Below, piece after piece: positions 1 to 8,445 of a stretch of 64,000 bases of DNA. Numbering within the stretch: position 1 is the stretch's first letter; each line of letters starts with the position of its first letter. Made by a program: the position numbers and the translations under genes. This DNA is from Pseudoalteromonas sp. '520P1 No. 423' (GTDB lineage Bacteria > Pseudomonadota > Gammaproteobacteria > Enterobacterales > Alteromonadaceae): contig NZ_BBZB01000002.1 in the NCBI RefSeq assembly GCF_001269985.1, positions 62,001-126,000 of the forward strand. Reading direction: 5' to 3'. Under the pieces are notes generated by a model that was not told where the DNA came from, ran no database searches, and saw nothing but the letters and a program-made list of their open reading frames with translations.

Positions 1-23
1 TTGTTGGTATGGAACTTGTTTCT

Positions 24-1220
24 TTAAAAGTTAACGTTAACCATCAGCCACAGCTTACTCGTATCTACTGAATGTGCGTCAGCACTATAATCAGCATATT
101 TAACTAAACCAGTTACTTTTTTATTGAACTTGTACTTAGCGGTTAAATCTAATTCAGAACCGTAATCTATGCTATCTACATCAGATGTAAAGTCATGGTA
201 AGTTGCGCTTACTGCAACTGGGCCAATTTTAGTTGCCACACCAGCAAATACATCTTGGATCCCCGTAGCAGGCGTGCCTAAGAACTTATCAGCGAAACCT
301 TGGTATTTATGCAAAGTCGCAAGTGGTGTTGAAAAAGCAACACCGTTATCACTGCCTAATACTTCTACACCTGCTTTAATTTTAAATGAGCTTACTTTGA
401 TACTTGCATCAACTGCATAATAATCAGTGCTGAAATCTTTTGTACTATCTGCTGTATCTGATTGTGTTGCGTAGCTAGCATGCACATTTACTGGGCCAAA
501 CTTACCGTTATAGTCAATACCTAAAGTTTGTGTTGAACTATCAGCTGATGCATCGTAATCAAGGTCGTAAACAAAGCCAGTTACTTTATGTTCTTTATTA
601 ATTTTGAAATTAACATTTGCTAATTGAAAAGCGCCATGTGCATCTGGTTTACCATCAGAATTACCGAAGATTTTATTAATATTATGAATGTAAGCGTAAT
701 CAAAATTAAGTGCTGAACTTAATGCGTACTCTATACGTAAACCATCATATGTTTGCTCATTTTGACGCCAGCCTACACCACCTACAAAACGTTGACCTTG
801 ATGTAAAATACGCTGACGACCAGCTGTTGCTTTTAAACCACCATTTTTATAGCTTAACGCAAATTGGTTTACATCTGTGCCTTCTGGATCTGCAACTACA
901 GAGTAATCTGTATTGCCATTATCTGTACTATTGTATTGGCCTATCGCTGTTACATTATCAATTTCAGCAAGTACATTAAAACCTTTAAAATCTGCTGTTT
1001 TGTAAGTTAAACGTGTACGTAAAGTACCTGCGTTTGCATCTTTTTTAGCGTTATCTTCATCAACAGCTTCATAGCGTGCTCGCATATTGATTTTTGTTGT
1101 GCCGTTTGCAACAGCTTCTGTAATTGATGGACCTTGATTTGCCATCGCCATTTGGCTCATACCTAAAACACTTGAAAGTGCTAACACTATTTTTGATACA
1201 GAGAAAATTGCTTTTTTCAT
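24..1220 (-). CDS. Outer-membrane porin
   Basis: A beta-barrel porin, presumably forming a general or anion channel in the outer membrane; the substrate cannot be told. The product starts with a signal peptide (MKKAIFSVSKIVLALSS, cut near AMANQ), is rich in alternating polar/aromatic strands, and ends in VNVNF, the terminal Phe used by the BAM assembly machinery. An in-frame GTG lies three codons upstream, but it overlaps the AGGTGA Shine-Dalgarno, so the ATG at 1220 is the likely start (398 aa). It is a single gene. An FNR-like dyad at 1306-1319, about 85 bp upstream, suggests oxygen-responsive control (inference). Porin class is confident; specificity is unknown. Confidence 0.85.
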   Translation of the reverse strand: MKKAIFSVSKIVLALSSVLGMSQMAMANQGPSITEAVANGTTKINMRARYEAVDEDNAKKDANAGTLRTRLTYKTADFKGFNVLAEIDNVTAIGQYNSTDNGNTDYSVVADPEGTDVNQFALSYKNGGLKATAGRQRILHQGQRFVGGVGWRQNEQTYDGLRIEYALSSALNFDYAYIHNINKIFGNSDGKPDAHGAFQLANVNFKINKEHKVTGFVYDLDYDASADSSTQTLGIDYNGKFGPVNVHASYATQSDTADSTKDFSTDYYAVDASIKVSSFKIKAGVEVLGSDNGVAFSTPLATLHKYQGFADKFLGTPATGIQDVFAGVATKIGPVAVSATYHDFTSDVDSIDYGSELDLTAKYKFNKKVTGLVKYADYSADAHSVDTSKLWLMVNVNF

Positions 1221-1674
1221 ATTAATCACCTGATTAGTTAACTTGCTACTTTAATTTTTTATTAACTTCTTGGCGCTAAAGATACGCCTATTTGCAGGCG
1301 ACAAATTGATTAAAATCAAATTTTAGAATTAATTCAGAGTTATTTTGAACTTTATATGATCTAAACTTGTCTTGTTAAAAATAAATTAACATTTAATTGT
1401 GTTTTATTAACTTAGTTTGGCAGTTAATTTTGTGAAATCATATATTTATAAAATTACTACAATTGATTTTGTACTTAAGTCACCAGTAATTTAAAATAGC
1501 AATCACAATGCCAATTAATATTATTTAATTAATTCAGTTGGTTATGTTTTTTTGATGAATTTATTGCACTTAGTAAGTACACACATGCACTATTTTATCT
1601 TTATTAATGTGTACAAATATCCATCAAAGCCGTTACGAGGGGATGACTTTTATTTTCTTCTTTATAGGCTAGGC
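1221..1674. other. Intergenic region upstream of porin
   Basis: No coding potential on either strand. It is strongly AT-rich and contains the FNR-like box listed separately. The rest probably holds the porin promoter on the minus strand and the end of the broken LysR gene. No convincing terminator hairpin was seen. Confidence 0.6.
1306..1319. promoter_or_regulatory. FNR-like binding site
   Basis: TTGATTAAAATCAA is a perfect TTGAT-N4-ATCAA dyad, the consensus of FNR/EtrA. It is centred about 92 bp upstream of the porin ATG. The match is seen directly; binding and the direction of regulation are inferred. Confidence 0.6.
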
Positions 1675-2381
1675 CTATTTCTTTAAAAAATTGATATCTT
1701 GTATAGGCTTAAAGGTAATTACGTCAGCATCTATAATTTCTTGCCATTTTGCAAATAACGCCGCGCCCACTGCGGCACTTACTAACTGCCAAGCATATTC
1801 GATTGTTCTGATGTTGGCTCGAGTTTGAAATTGAATATCTAACATATCAAGTTGTAACTTTAATTTATCTAATGCATCACATGGGTTGCGATTGATAAAT
1901 GGTAACTTATCAAGATCCATTGATGAAATGATGTTCTTTTGCGAAATATCCCACTGTTTAGGTAATGCGAGTTCATAATAATCTTTGAATATTGGCATGA
2001 AAACCGCTTTGGTATTGACTGATTGTGCTAACACAACTCTTGCATCACAGGTTTCGTGGGGATCTACTAAAGTTATTTCTAAATTTTCTATTTTGTCATT
2101 GAGTTTAGTCAGCAGTTGGCTCATGCGTTTGGCCCCTAAAGATCGCATAATCCCCAATCTGACAGGAACAGGAGTGGGTCCATCTTTAAATAGACTGAGC
2201 ATTGTTTTAGATTTTCCTGATATATCTTTGGCATATGGATATAGCTTTTGAGCGGCTGCATTCGGTATCACGTCTCTAGCATGTCGGTTAAATAACTGGG
2301 TCGATAAGGTTTGTTCAATTTGTAGAATTGCTGTCGTTATTGAAGGTTGCGATACATAACAATGCCTAGCAGCTGCGCTTA

Positions 2382-3497
2382 TACCAATTACACTAATTAA
2401 CCACCCAAATTTAACCAGTCTCTAAAACATAAATTTTTTACTCGTTCTATATCACTTCTGAAGTTGTTCCATGCATTGCTGCAAGACTCAACAATATCGT
2501 CATAATCCTTAAAACATTTATTCGCTAATTCATTTTGCCGTAACCACTGCCATACTTGCTCAATAGGATTCAATTCTGGTTAATATGCGGGTAATTTAAT
2601 CATGCTGACATTATCAAATTCACCAACAACATTTTCTGTATGCCAACCCGCACCATCCATTATCACAACGCTGTGCCTACCTGGTGGTGTGGCTTTTGAT
2701 ATTTGCTCCATGTGGAGCTTCATACCTTCTTTATTTGAAAATGGTACGACTAAAGCCTCTGTCTTTCCATTCGCGGGGCAAACAGCACCAAATAAGTAAG
2801 CGTTTAAAAACTGCTGCTGTTTAACTGCTCGCGGACGACTCCCTTTTTCTGCTCATAACCTCGTGGTGGTATTTTGTTGACCAAACCTTGCTTCATCTTG
2901 AAACCAGATATCTACACTACCTAAGGCTTGATCTATAGGGATCTTTTCGATCAATCTCATTTTGTATTTTTTTTAAAATCTTCTTGGATTTCTTTAGACT
3001 GCTTAGGGTGGCGAGAGCGGCTTGTTATCCATGAAAAATTAAGTACATGTAACAGCCTATAAACATTAGTTCTACTGTATTTCACTGCGAACTTTTCATT
3101 AATGAGTGAAACAAGTGTTTCAGCATTTAACCTGCCTCCACTGTCTTTTATGCTGTGCAATTGGATATATTCTTTAAGCTCGGATAATTGAGTGGTCGTA
3201 AGTTTTGAACGGCGTCCTGATCTTGTTTTTTCATTTAAACCTTCAATACCATCATTGAAGAATTTTCTCGGCCAATCATTTACTGCTTTTCGGCTAGCTT
3301 TTAAAGAAACAGCGGTTTGCGCTCTATTGGCTCCATCTTTTATGTGTGACAGAGCCAATAAACGGATACGCATTCGACCATTGGTTTCTTTAGCGATAAG
3401 GGGTTTGATATCTATCAATTTCAACTTATCTTCGAGTTGTTTTTGGGTAATATATTTCATACATACAATTTGATCACAAAATTAGTGTAATTGGTAT
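2382..3497 (-). mobile_element. IS630-family insertion sequence
   Basis: An element of 1116 bp bounded by perfect 17-bp inverted repeats, TACCAATTACACTAATT at 2382-2398 and its complement at 3480-3496. TA dinucleotides at 2380-2381 and 3498-3499 flank it, the target duplication of the IS630/Tc1-mariner superfamily. It carries one transposase frame on the minus strand, now defective, so this copy is probably not autonomous. One extra T lies between the right repeat and the right-hand TA. Confidence 0.9.
2397..3460 (-). pseudogene. IS630 transposase, degenerate
   Basis: The N-terminal 167 aa (3460-2957) carry the two helix-turn-helix domains of IS630 transposases. The DDE catalytic half follows in the -1 frame after an A8 run near 2965. 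In that frame are IWFQDEARFGQQ (first catalytic Asp), a VVIMDGAGWH motif and PELNPIEQVWQW (catalytic Glu). Two in-frame stops interrupt the catalytic half: a TGA before AEKGSRPRAV, where the family usually has Trp, and a TAA just before PELNPIE. The A8 slip could be programmed frameshifting, but the two nonsense codons make this copy inactive. Confidence 0.85.
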
Positions 3498-3610
3498 TAC
3501 ACTGCCGTGTTCATATACTGCTTCAAAATACTTAAGTGCCCTTAAATCCATATATAAATACAGTCTTGATTGGTTTTTAATCAGATTAACGTATCTATAG
3601 AACAAATAGT

Positions 3611-3624
3611 TTGATCTATATCAA
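3611..3624. promoter_or_regulatory. FNR-like binding site
   Basis: TTGATCTATATCAA fits TTGAT-N4-ATCAA exactly. It lies between the divergent LysR start (3551) and the KamA-like remnant (3734), so it could once have served either. Sequence match only. Confidence 0.5.
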
Positions 3625-3733
3625 GCTATAGTTTTTACCTATATCTGGCATAAAAATTAAATATTTATCATATATCCCCATAAATAATAAGGTTAAAAAA
3701 CATTCTATTTAAGATTCATTACAGGGCGATAAA

Positions 3734-4310
3734 ATGAGTGATCAAAGTAAGGCAAGTAATATTGCTGTTAAAGTAATTCCAACTGAAACTATAAAAAAAC
3801 AAAACATTTGGTTGTATCACAGCAAGATATTAGCGATACCATGGACAGATATGGTTATTCTGATGAAATAATAAATACAATAAATAAAGAGAACTTGTTA
3901 CCTGCTGGTTTGTTAAGTCGTTTGCATGCCTCATATCCTCAACACTCTGGGTTTATGGAGAAAAAACCATTTTTATTTACTGATAAAGAGCACTACTCAG
4001 GTTTATCGGGATTTAGAGAAGTATGTGCAATTTTGAATCAAAACGGCATAGATATAGGTCACATTGTAGAGCGTGAATTTTTTGTAGAAGTTTATCGTTT
4101 TCTTGCTGCTCGTCACTAACTTAATAGTATTAATTGGGATGACTACCCTACTGACTCAGTATTTCAGTTAGTTTTTCCACAACCTAAAATGATTAACGAC
4201 GAAACAACTCAAAAATACATAGATGCTACGGATGCAAAAGCACGAACACAAGTTGCGATTGATTATACTGAGTTAACAAACCCACATGCATGTTGCCTTA
4301 TAAAATGTTG
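3734..4310 (+). pseudogene. Degenerate gene, possibly KamA-like N-terminus
   Basis: A start with MSDQSKASNIAVKVIP at 3734 leads into an A-rich tract. The frame then shifts to one reading DISDTMDRYGYSDEI through VYRFLAARH and stops at 4119. The same frame continues past the stop with NSINWDDYPTDSVFQLVFPQPKM and then TELTNPHA. The FPQP and NPHA motifs recall the region before the radical-SAM core of KamA/lysine 2,3-aminomutase-like proteins, from memory of the family. No CxxxCxxC radical-SAM motif follows. A further coding-looking stretch (4303-4420, with YPTIYFMFNSFNIAGF) abuts it in another frame. I am confident it is broken but not of its identity. Confidence 0.5.
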
Positions 4311-4401
4311 AATGGTGTTTATCCAACTATTTATTTTATGTTTAATTCATTTAATATTGCAGGTTTTGTTGATTCAACTGAGCCACGCTTGCTTGGTACA
4401 A

Positions 4402-5181
4402 CTAACCGTCTGCTAATTCTAAATAATCAAAAAGTGTAAAAGGTATGGTGTTTTTATCTATTGAATAGCCAAATTGCAATAATTGTTTTGGTTGTTGTAA
4501 TACAGTAATGTCTGAGTTTGTCGGCTGTTGCTTTTGAAATGCTTGATATTGTTTTATACACTCTTGAATGGGTGTGAAATCGCTCTCCTTTAATGAATCT
4601 GCCATTTTAGCTCTAATTGGGTTTAAATCGGCATACATCATACAACTTAGGATGGCTGATTCGTCTAATAAAGCTTGTGATTTAAAGCGACCTTCCCAAA
4701 ACCTACCTGTGCAATTATCTTCGCTGTTGGCTTTTCTGGCTATAAACTCATTAAGGTTTCGCATAAACCAGCTAATATCATATAAACGACTACGCCACTC
4801 CTTTACTATTTCATTAATACGAAATAGACAAGCAGAATCAAGCTTTTCGCCTGCTCTATATCGGTCAACCAACATACAACCATGGTATAACTGATACCAA
4901 CGCTCAATGACTTCATCATCCGATAAACTAAATGCTTCATCTCGATTAACCTTTAAAATCAGATGATAGTGATTAGATATAATGGCATAAGCTGTAATAT
5001 CAATTAGAAATACAGAACCTAAAAGTTTTATTATATCAACTAGACAAGTGCGTCTATGGTCAAAGTTATTACCTGAATAAATATCATCACCGCATAAAAA
5101 ACTTCTACGAATACAGCGATCAATACAATGATAATAAGGTGTTGCATCTAAATCAATTAAGGACTCTCGTGCTCTGGCCAT
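4402..5181 (-). CDS. REP-associated tyrosine transposase-like protein (RAYT, Y1_Tnp)
   Basis: A 259-aa IS200-like/RAYT protein, a single-strand DNA transposase relative thought to mobilise REP palindromes. The HUH metal motif is visible in SNHYHLILKV (about residues 68-77). The family signature GRFWEGRFKSQALLDE and YADLNPIRA follow at about residues 160-195; the usual catalytic Tyr cannot be assigned by eye. AGGTGA lies just upstream of the ATG at 5181. No inverted repeats bound the gene, as expected for domesticated RAYTs. REP-like units with the GTAG signature occur at 24013-24034 and 24565-24619. It appears intact. Confidence 0.8.
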   Translation of the reverse strand: MARARESLIDLDATPYYHCIDRCIRRSFLCGDDIYSGNNFDHRRTCLVDIIKLLGSVFLIDITAYAIISNHYHLILKVNRDEAFSLSDDEVIERWYQLYHGCMLVDRYRAGEKLDSACLFRINEIVKEWRSRLYDISWFMRNLNEFIARKANSEDNCTGRFWEGRFKSQALLDESAILSCMMYADLNPIRAKMADSLKESDFTPIQECIKQYQAFQKQQPTNSDITVLQQPKQLLQFGYSIDKNTIPFTLFDYLELADG

Positions 5182-5282
5182 TATTCACCTAAAACGTTAT
5201 TAAACTAACTACTAAAGCTAAGATCATTAATTTTTAGATGGCTAAATTTTATGGGTGTTTAAAAAACGTTTAAAACGAGCAA

Positions 5283-5320
5283 TAACTGCCTATCAATTAA
5301 CTCTAATGGATAGGCAGTTA
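5283..5320 (-). terminator. Perfect 12-bp hairpin, possible terminator
   Basis: TAACTGCCTATC and GATAGGCAGTTA form a perfect 12-bp stem around a 14-base loop. It lies 30 bp past the stop of the minus-strand gene 5350-6264. The following tract on the minus strand is only weakly T-rich, so it may be an inefficient terminator or another intergenic palindrome. Confidence 0.5.
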
Positions 5321-5349
5321 AATAATATTTATCAGTCTCTATTTATGCG

Positions 5350-6264
5350 CTAACCGCAGGTTTTTATCACTAATGTACAATTCATTCCTGTAGAATCACA
5401 CTGCCATTCTGTTGTGCAACGTTCTCCTCCTAAACCACCACTTAGACCAAATACACTAATATCTTTACTCTTAAGATAATCGCCAAATGCTTCTGAACTA
5501 AAACTGGTACCATTCGCTGTGAAATTCTTTAATTCTAATTTATTTTTTGGTAAAAGGTTCCCTTGAGCATCATATGCATCAGATGTCATGGTGAGTGCTA
5601 ACTCTAATCCTTTCGATAAATCCTGACTTAAATCTATTTTTATTTTTATAGAAGTGCCATCTCTAAATTGAACAGTTCCTGTTACAGTCCTTTGTAAACT
5701 TATCGATGCAGATACCAAAGCAGAAAGTCCAACTTGTAGGCTTGCTGCTATTTTTTCCATTGCCACTTCACCTTGTTTCATTGTTGAAATAACAGTATTT
5801 AATTCGTTATTAGTATAATTCGTAACATATGAATTAAAGTCACTTCGATAACTCAAAGCATCATATGCACTTCTGTAAGGAGAACCTGCAGGTAAAACTA
5901 TGAAATCATCTCCAAATTGGGAGAAAGCTTCATCGTAGTAAGCTTTCGCCTCTTGTAAGTAACGTTCTAGGTCACTTTGATTTAGACGGCTAACCTCACT
6001 TATTGTAGCTCCTTCCGTTGGCGCACCGAACTCAGGGTTACTTTGTTCTGGTATGTGTACATCAAATTCACTATAACTTAAAAAACCCATATCAAGGACG
6101 ATAAACCTATATTCACCTCCCCTTAGCCGTGCTTGAAGGTATTGATTTGCAGTGCTAAATTTAGCTGTATCACTACAAAAATTACAATTAATTACAATAT
6201 CCTGCGCAGAAAAAGCTTTTCCAGTCCAGAGTATAAACAATATAGTAAATAAATATTTTTTCAT
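5350..6264 (-). CDS. Secreted protein of unknown function
   Basis: A 304-aa product I do not recognise. It has a clear signal peptide (MKKYLFTILFILWTGKAFSA, cut before QDI), so it is probably periplasmic or secreted. Cysteines cluster at both ends: NCNFC just after the signal and C-TTEWQC-DSTGMNC-TLVIKTC at the end, suggesting disulfides. The middle (about residues 100-200) is helical and the C-terminal half looks beta-rich. The frame is intact. It lies alone between the RAYT gene and the DUF2591 remnant, in a region with signs of transfer. Confidence 0.6.
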   Translation of the reverse strand: MKKYLFTILFILWTGKAFSAQDIVINCNFCSDTAKFSTANQYLQARLRGGEYRFIVLDMGFLSYSEFDVHIPEQSNPEFGAPTEGATISEVSRLNQSDLERYLQEAKAYYDEAFSQFGDDFIVLPAGSPYRSAYDALSYRSDFNSYVTNYTNNELNTVISTMKQGEVAMEKIAASLQVGLSALVSASISLQRTVTGTVQFRDGTSIKIKIDLSQDLSKGLELALTMTSDAYDAQGNLLPKNKLELKNFTANGTSFSSEAFGDYLKSKDISVFGLSGGLGGERCTTEWQCDSTGMNCTLVIKTCG

Positions 6265-6500
6265 TTTAAAACCCTTTTTTTGTTTAACTTAAGCTTCATT
6301 ACCTTTCTTTTTTAATTAAATTTAACGTTAATGTCTTTTTTTTACACTTAATATTAACAGCGATCATTGATTTTGAAATTAATACGTTAGTTGCAAAAAG
6401 TTTAGGGAAAGTTTTTCAGTCTTAAGATGATTCTAGCAAACTAGATATGACATCAAGTTATCACGAAAAATACCTTAACACTATTTAGGCAGCTAACACA

Positions 6501-6820
6501 TTGAACGGTGAGCAATGTGAAGCGTTTGAGCAATATGGCCCATGCAATTCAATTGAGGATGCATGGCCTTTAATATTAGAGCATAAAATTGGCACTACAT
6601 ATTTTAAACATGGTGATTTTTGGGAGGTTTATTCAAAGTATCAAAGTATCAAAGTTTCGAAAATGCAGTCGGACATAAAAATCCTTTAAGAGCTACAATG
6701 ATTTGCTATTTACAAATACATAAAGCCATAAATATAGGGATGAATGCAAAAATACCAAGTCTTTTGCTTGAAATTTCAAAGATAATTAACGAAAGAATTA
6801 AAAGTGTTAAATATGTCTAA
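6501..6820 (+). pseudogene. DUF2591-like phage protein, frameshifted
   Basis: Two overlapping frames together give one domain. The first has EQYGPCNSIEDAWPLILEHKI and TTYFKHGDFWEV; the second, from about 6640, has FENAVGHKNPLRATMICYLQ. The DAWPI, GH-NPLRA and MI-L motifs are typical of the small prophage-borne DUF2591 proteins (family knowledge). The frame changes within the repeated caaagtatcaaagt sequence near 6640-6660, which could have slipped. No start with a good ribosome site is visible. A relic of a lost prophage or island is the best reading. Confidence 0.6.
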
Positions 6821-6970
6821 TTGAAAAAAGATCACCCCTCCAGAATTGATTCACTTTTCAAAAATATATTGATTTAGAATAACAAGGACTCAGAAAGATT
6901 AAATTAAATATTTATCTCTATTTGTAATTAGTTAAAATGCAGTATCAAATTAGCATTTAATGACTTTTCA

Positions 6971-7717
6971 ATGAAACAACTCACAGATAAACAATCTTTA
7001 AGATATTGCCGCCATGTTTTAATTCCATCTATTGATTTTGAAGGTCAAGAAAAACTGTTGAACAGTAAGGTATTACTGATAGGTTTAGGTGGTTTAGGTT
7101 GTAGCTGTGCACCGTTTCTAGCAAGTTCTGGCATAGGTAAATTAACATTAGTTGATTTTGATACGGTAGAAGTGACTAACTTACAAAGACAAATTTTACA
7201 TACAGAAGCAGATGTTGGCTACTCTAAAGTTGCTTCCGCACAAGGCAGCTTAGCTGCAATTAACAGTGAATGTGACATTGAAATTATTGATAAAAAGCTC
7301 GAAAGTGAAGAATTAAACACATTAATTTCTCAACACGATATTGTTGTAGATTGTACTGATAATTTAACAACCAGAGAAATGATCAACCTTGGATGTTTTA
7401 AGTCTAAAACGCCACTTGTGTCAGGTGCTGCAATACGTATGGAAGGTCAAGTTACTAGCTTTACTATGGCAAAAGATGCGCCTTGTTATCATTGTTTTAG
7501 CCACAGGTTTGGTGAACAAGCATTAAGTTGTGTTGAGTCAGGAATAATAGCACCACTTGTTGGTATCATTGGTTCATATCAAGCATTAGAAACACTTAAA
7601 ATCCTAATGGGTGTAGGCGAGCCACTTGAAGGTAAAATACTGATGATAGATGCCATAACAAGCCAAACGATTAGCTTTAAGTTTGCTAAAGTGGCAAGTT
7701 GTAAAGTATGTAGCTAA
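6971..7717 (+). CDS. moeB: Molybdopterin-synthase adenylyltransferase MoeB
   Basis: Activates the C-terminal Gly-Gly of MoaD by adenylation so that it can be thiocarboxylated for molybdopterin synthesis in the cytoplasm. The 248-aa protein has the ThiF/MoeB/HesA fold: ATP loop VLLIGLGGLGCS (about 35-46), then LVDFDTVEVTNLQRQI. Two zinc Cys pairs are present (CYHC about 173-176 and CKVC at the end). CVESGIIAPLVGIIGSYQA matches E. coli MoeB better than ThiF. It is normally paired with moeA, which here lies 26 kb away at 32879. It would serve NasA and the IorAB-like hydroxylase in this window. Confidence 0.88.
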   Translation: MKQLTDKQSLRYCRHVLIPSIDFEGQEKLLNSKVLLIGLGGLGCSCAPFLASSGIGKLTLVDFDTVEVTNLQRQILHTEADVGYSKVASAQGSLAAINSECDIEIIDKKLESEELNTLISQHDIVVDCTDNLTTREMINLGCFKSKTPLVSGAAIRMEGQVTSFTMAKDAPCYHCFSHRFGEQALSCVESGIIAPLVGIIGSYQALETLKILMGVGEPLEGKILMIDAITSQTISFKFAKVASCKVCS

Positions 7718-7802
7718 GCTAAAAGTAATAAATAAGCTTACTTAATGGAAATTTATTTCAATTTTTAATTTAAAGTTTAACCTATTAATATAATTTAATT
7801 GA

Positions 7803-8315
7803 AAAAACGATCACTTTAAATTTATCTCGCCAGTTATTTTCACTCTAACAACAGGCATCGCTTCACCAGCTATCGCTAATTCAAAGCCATCGAAAGTAAT
7901 GTTTGATGATTTTAATTATAAAACATTAGCCGACGCACAAAAAAATGGCTGGGTTGCAAGAACAGAAAAAGGTCATCCTGGAATTAAATATGCGACTTGG
8001 TGGGACGATAGCATTAGTTTTCATCCAGATTCATTAGATCATACTAATGTTGTTATGCGTTTCACATCTAAAACAGATGGTACTGCAGCCAATACACGCC
8101 ATACTCAAATATGCCACCAACGTAAATATTTAGAAGGGACTTATGCAGCGCGTGTTTATTTTAATAATGCCCCACAGTTTGGTCCTGATGGTGACAGTGG
8201 GATAGAAACCTTTTATGCAATCAGCCCGTTAGAGTATCCGATGGCACCTAATTACAGTGAAATGGATTTTTTAAATATTATATTAATCTGGCTAAGTGGT
8301 GAAGAAAACTTTTAA
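7803..8315 (+). pseudogene. GH16-like secreted glycosidase, truncated
   Basis: The frame encodes a signal-like segment (FISPVIFTLTTGIASPAIA) followed by VMFDDFNYKTLADAQKNGW, YATWWDDS and YSEMDF. This resembles the N-terminal sandwich of family-16-like glycoside hydrolases, in which EMDF is followed by the catalytic region. No start codon remains: an in-frame TGA precedes it where ATG would be expected. Right after YSEMDF the sequence becomes unrelated and stops. Both ends are therefore damaged. An internal Met at 7899 could start a 138-aa fragment, but without a signal peptide. Confidence 0.6.
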
Positions 8316-8445
8316 AGCATATGAAAATAAATGTAAATGAAATAAGCCGGTAAATTATTGTTTTTTTTATTATTTTATTGCAAATATCCGTTTTATTGCT
8401 AGTATGCGCTAAAATTTTAATTCAAATATATAAAGGGACTTTACC

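Larger units (their letters stand above)
1675..3551 (-). pseudogene. LysR-family regulator, split by IS630-family insertion
   Basis: A LysR-type transcriptional regulator cut in its DNA-binding helix by the element at 2382-3497. The 5' piece (3551-3498) encodes MDLRALKYFEAVYEHGSV; the 3' piece resumes at 2379 with SAAARHCYVSQPSIT and runs through the effector domain to 1675. Removing the element plus one copy of the TA target duplication rejoins GSV to SAAAR in frame, the classic LysR helix-turn-helix. The rejoined product is about 252 aa, some 50 short of the usual 300, so the C-terminus may also be cut. The 198-aa piece could still be translated as an effector domain without DNA-binding ability, but is probably not functional. 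Confidence 0.9.

Noticed and set aside
1221-1229. GTG start three codons upstream of the porin ATG.
   Set aside because: It overlaps the AGGTGA ribosome site that serves the ATG at 1220, and the signal peptide begins at that ATG.
6971-7717. ThiF rather than MoeB.
   Set aside because: CVESGIIAPLVGIIGSYQA and two CXXC pairs match MoeB, and no thiamine genes are nearby.
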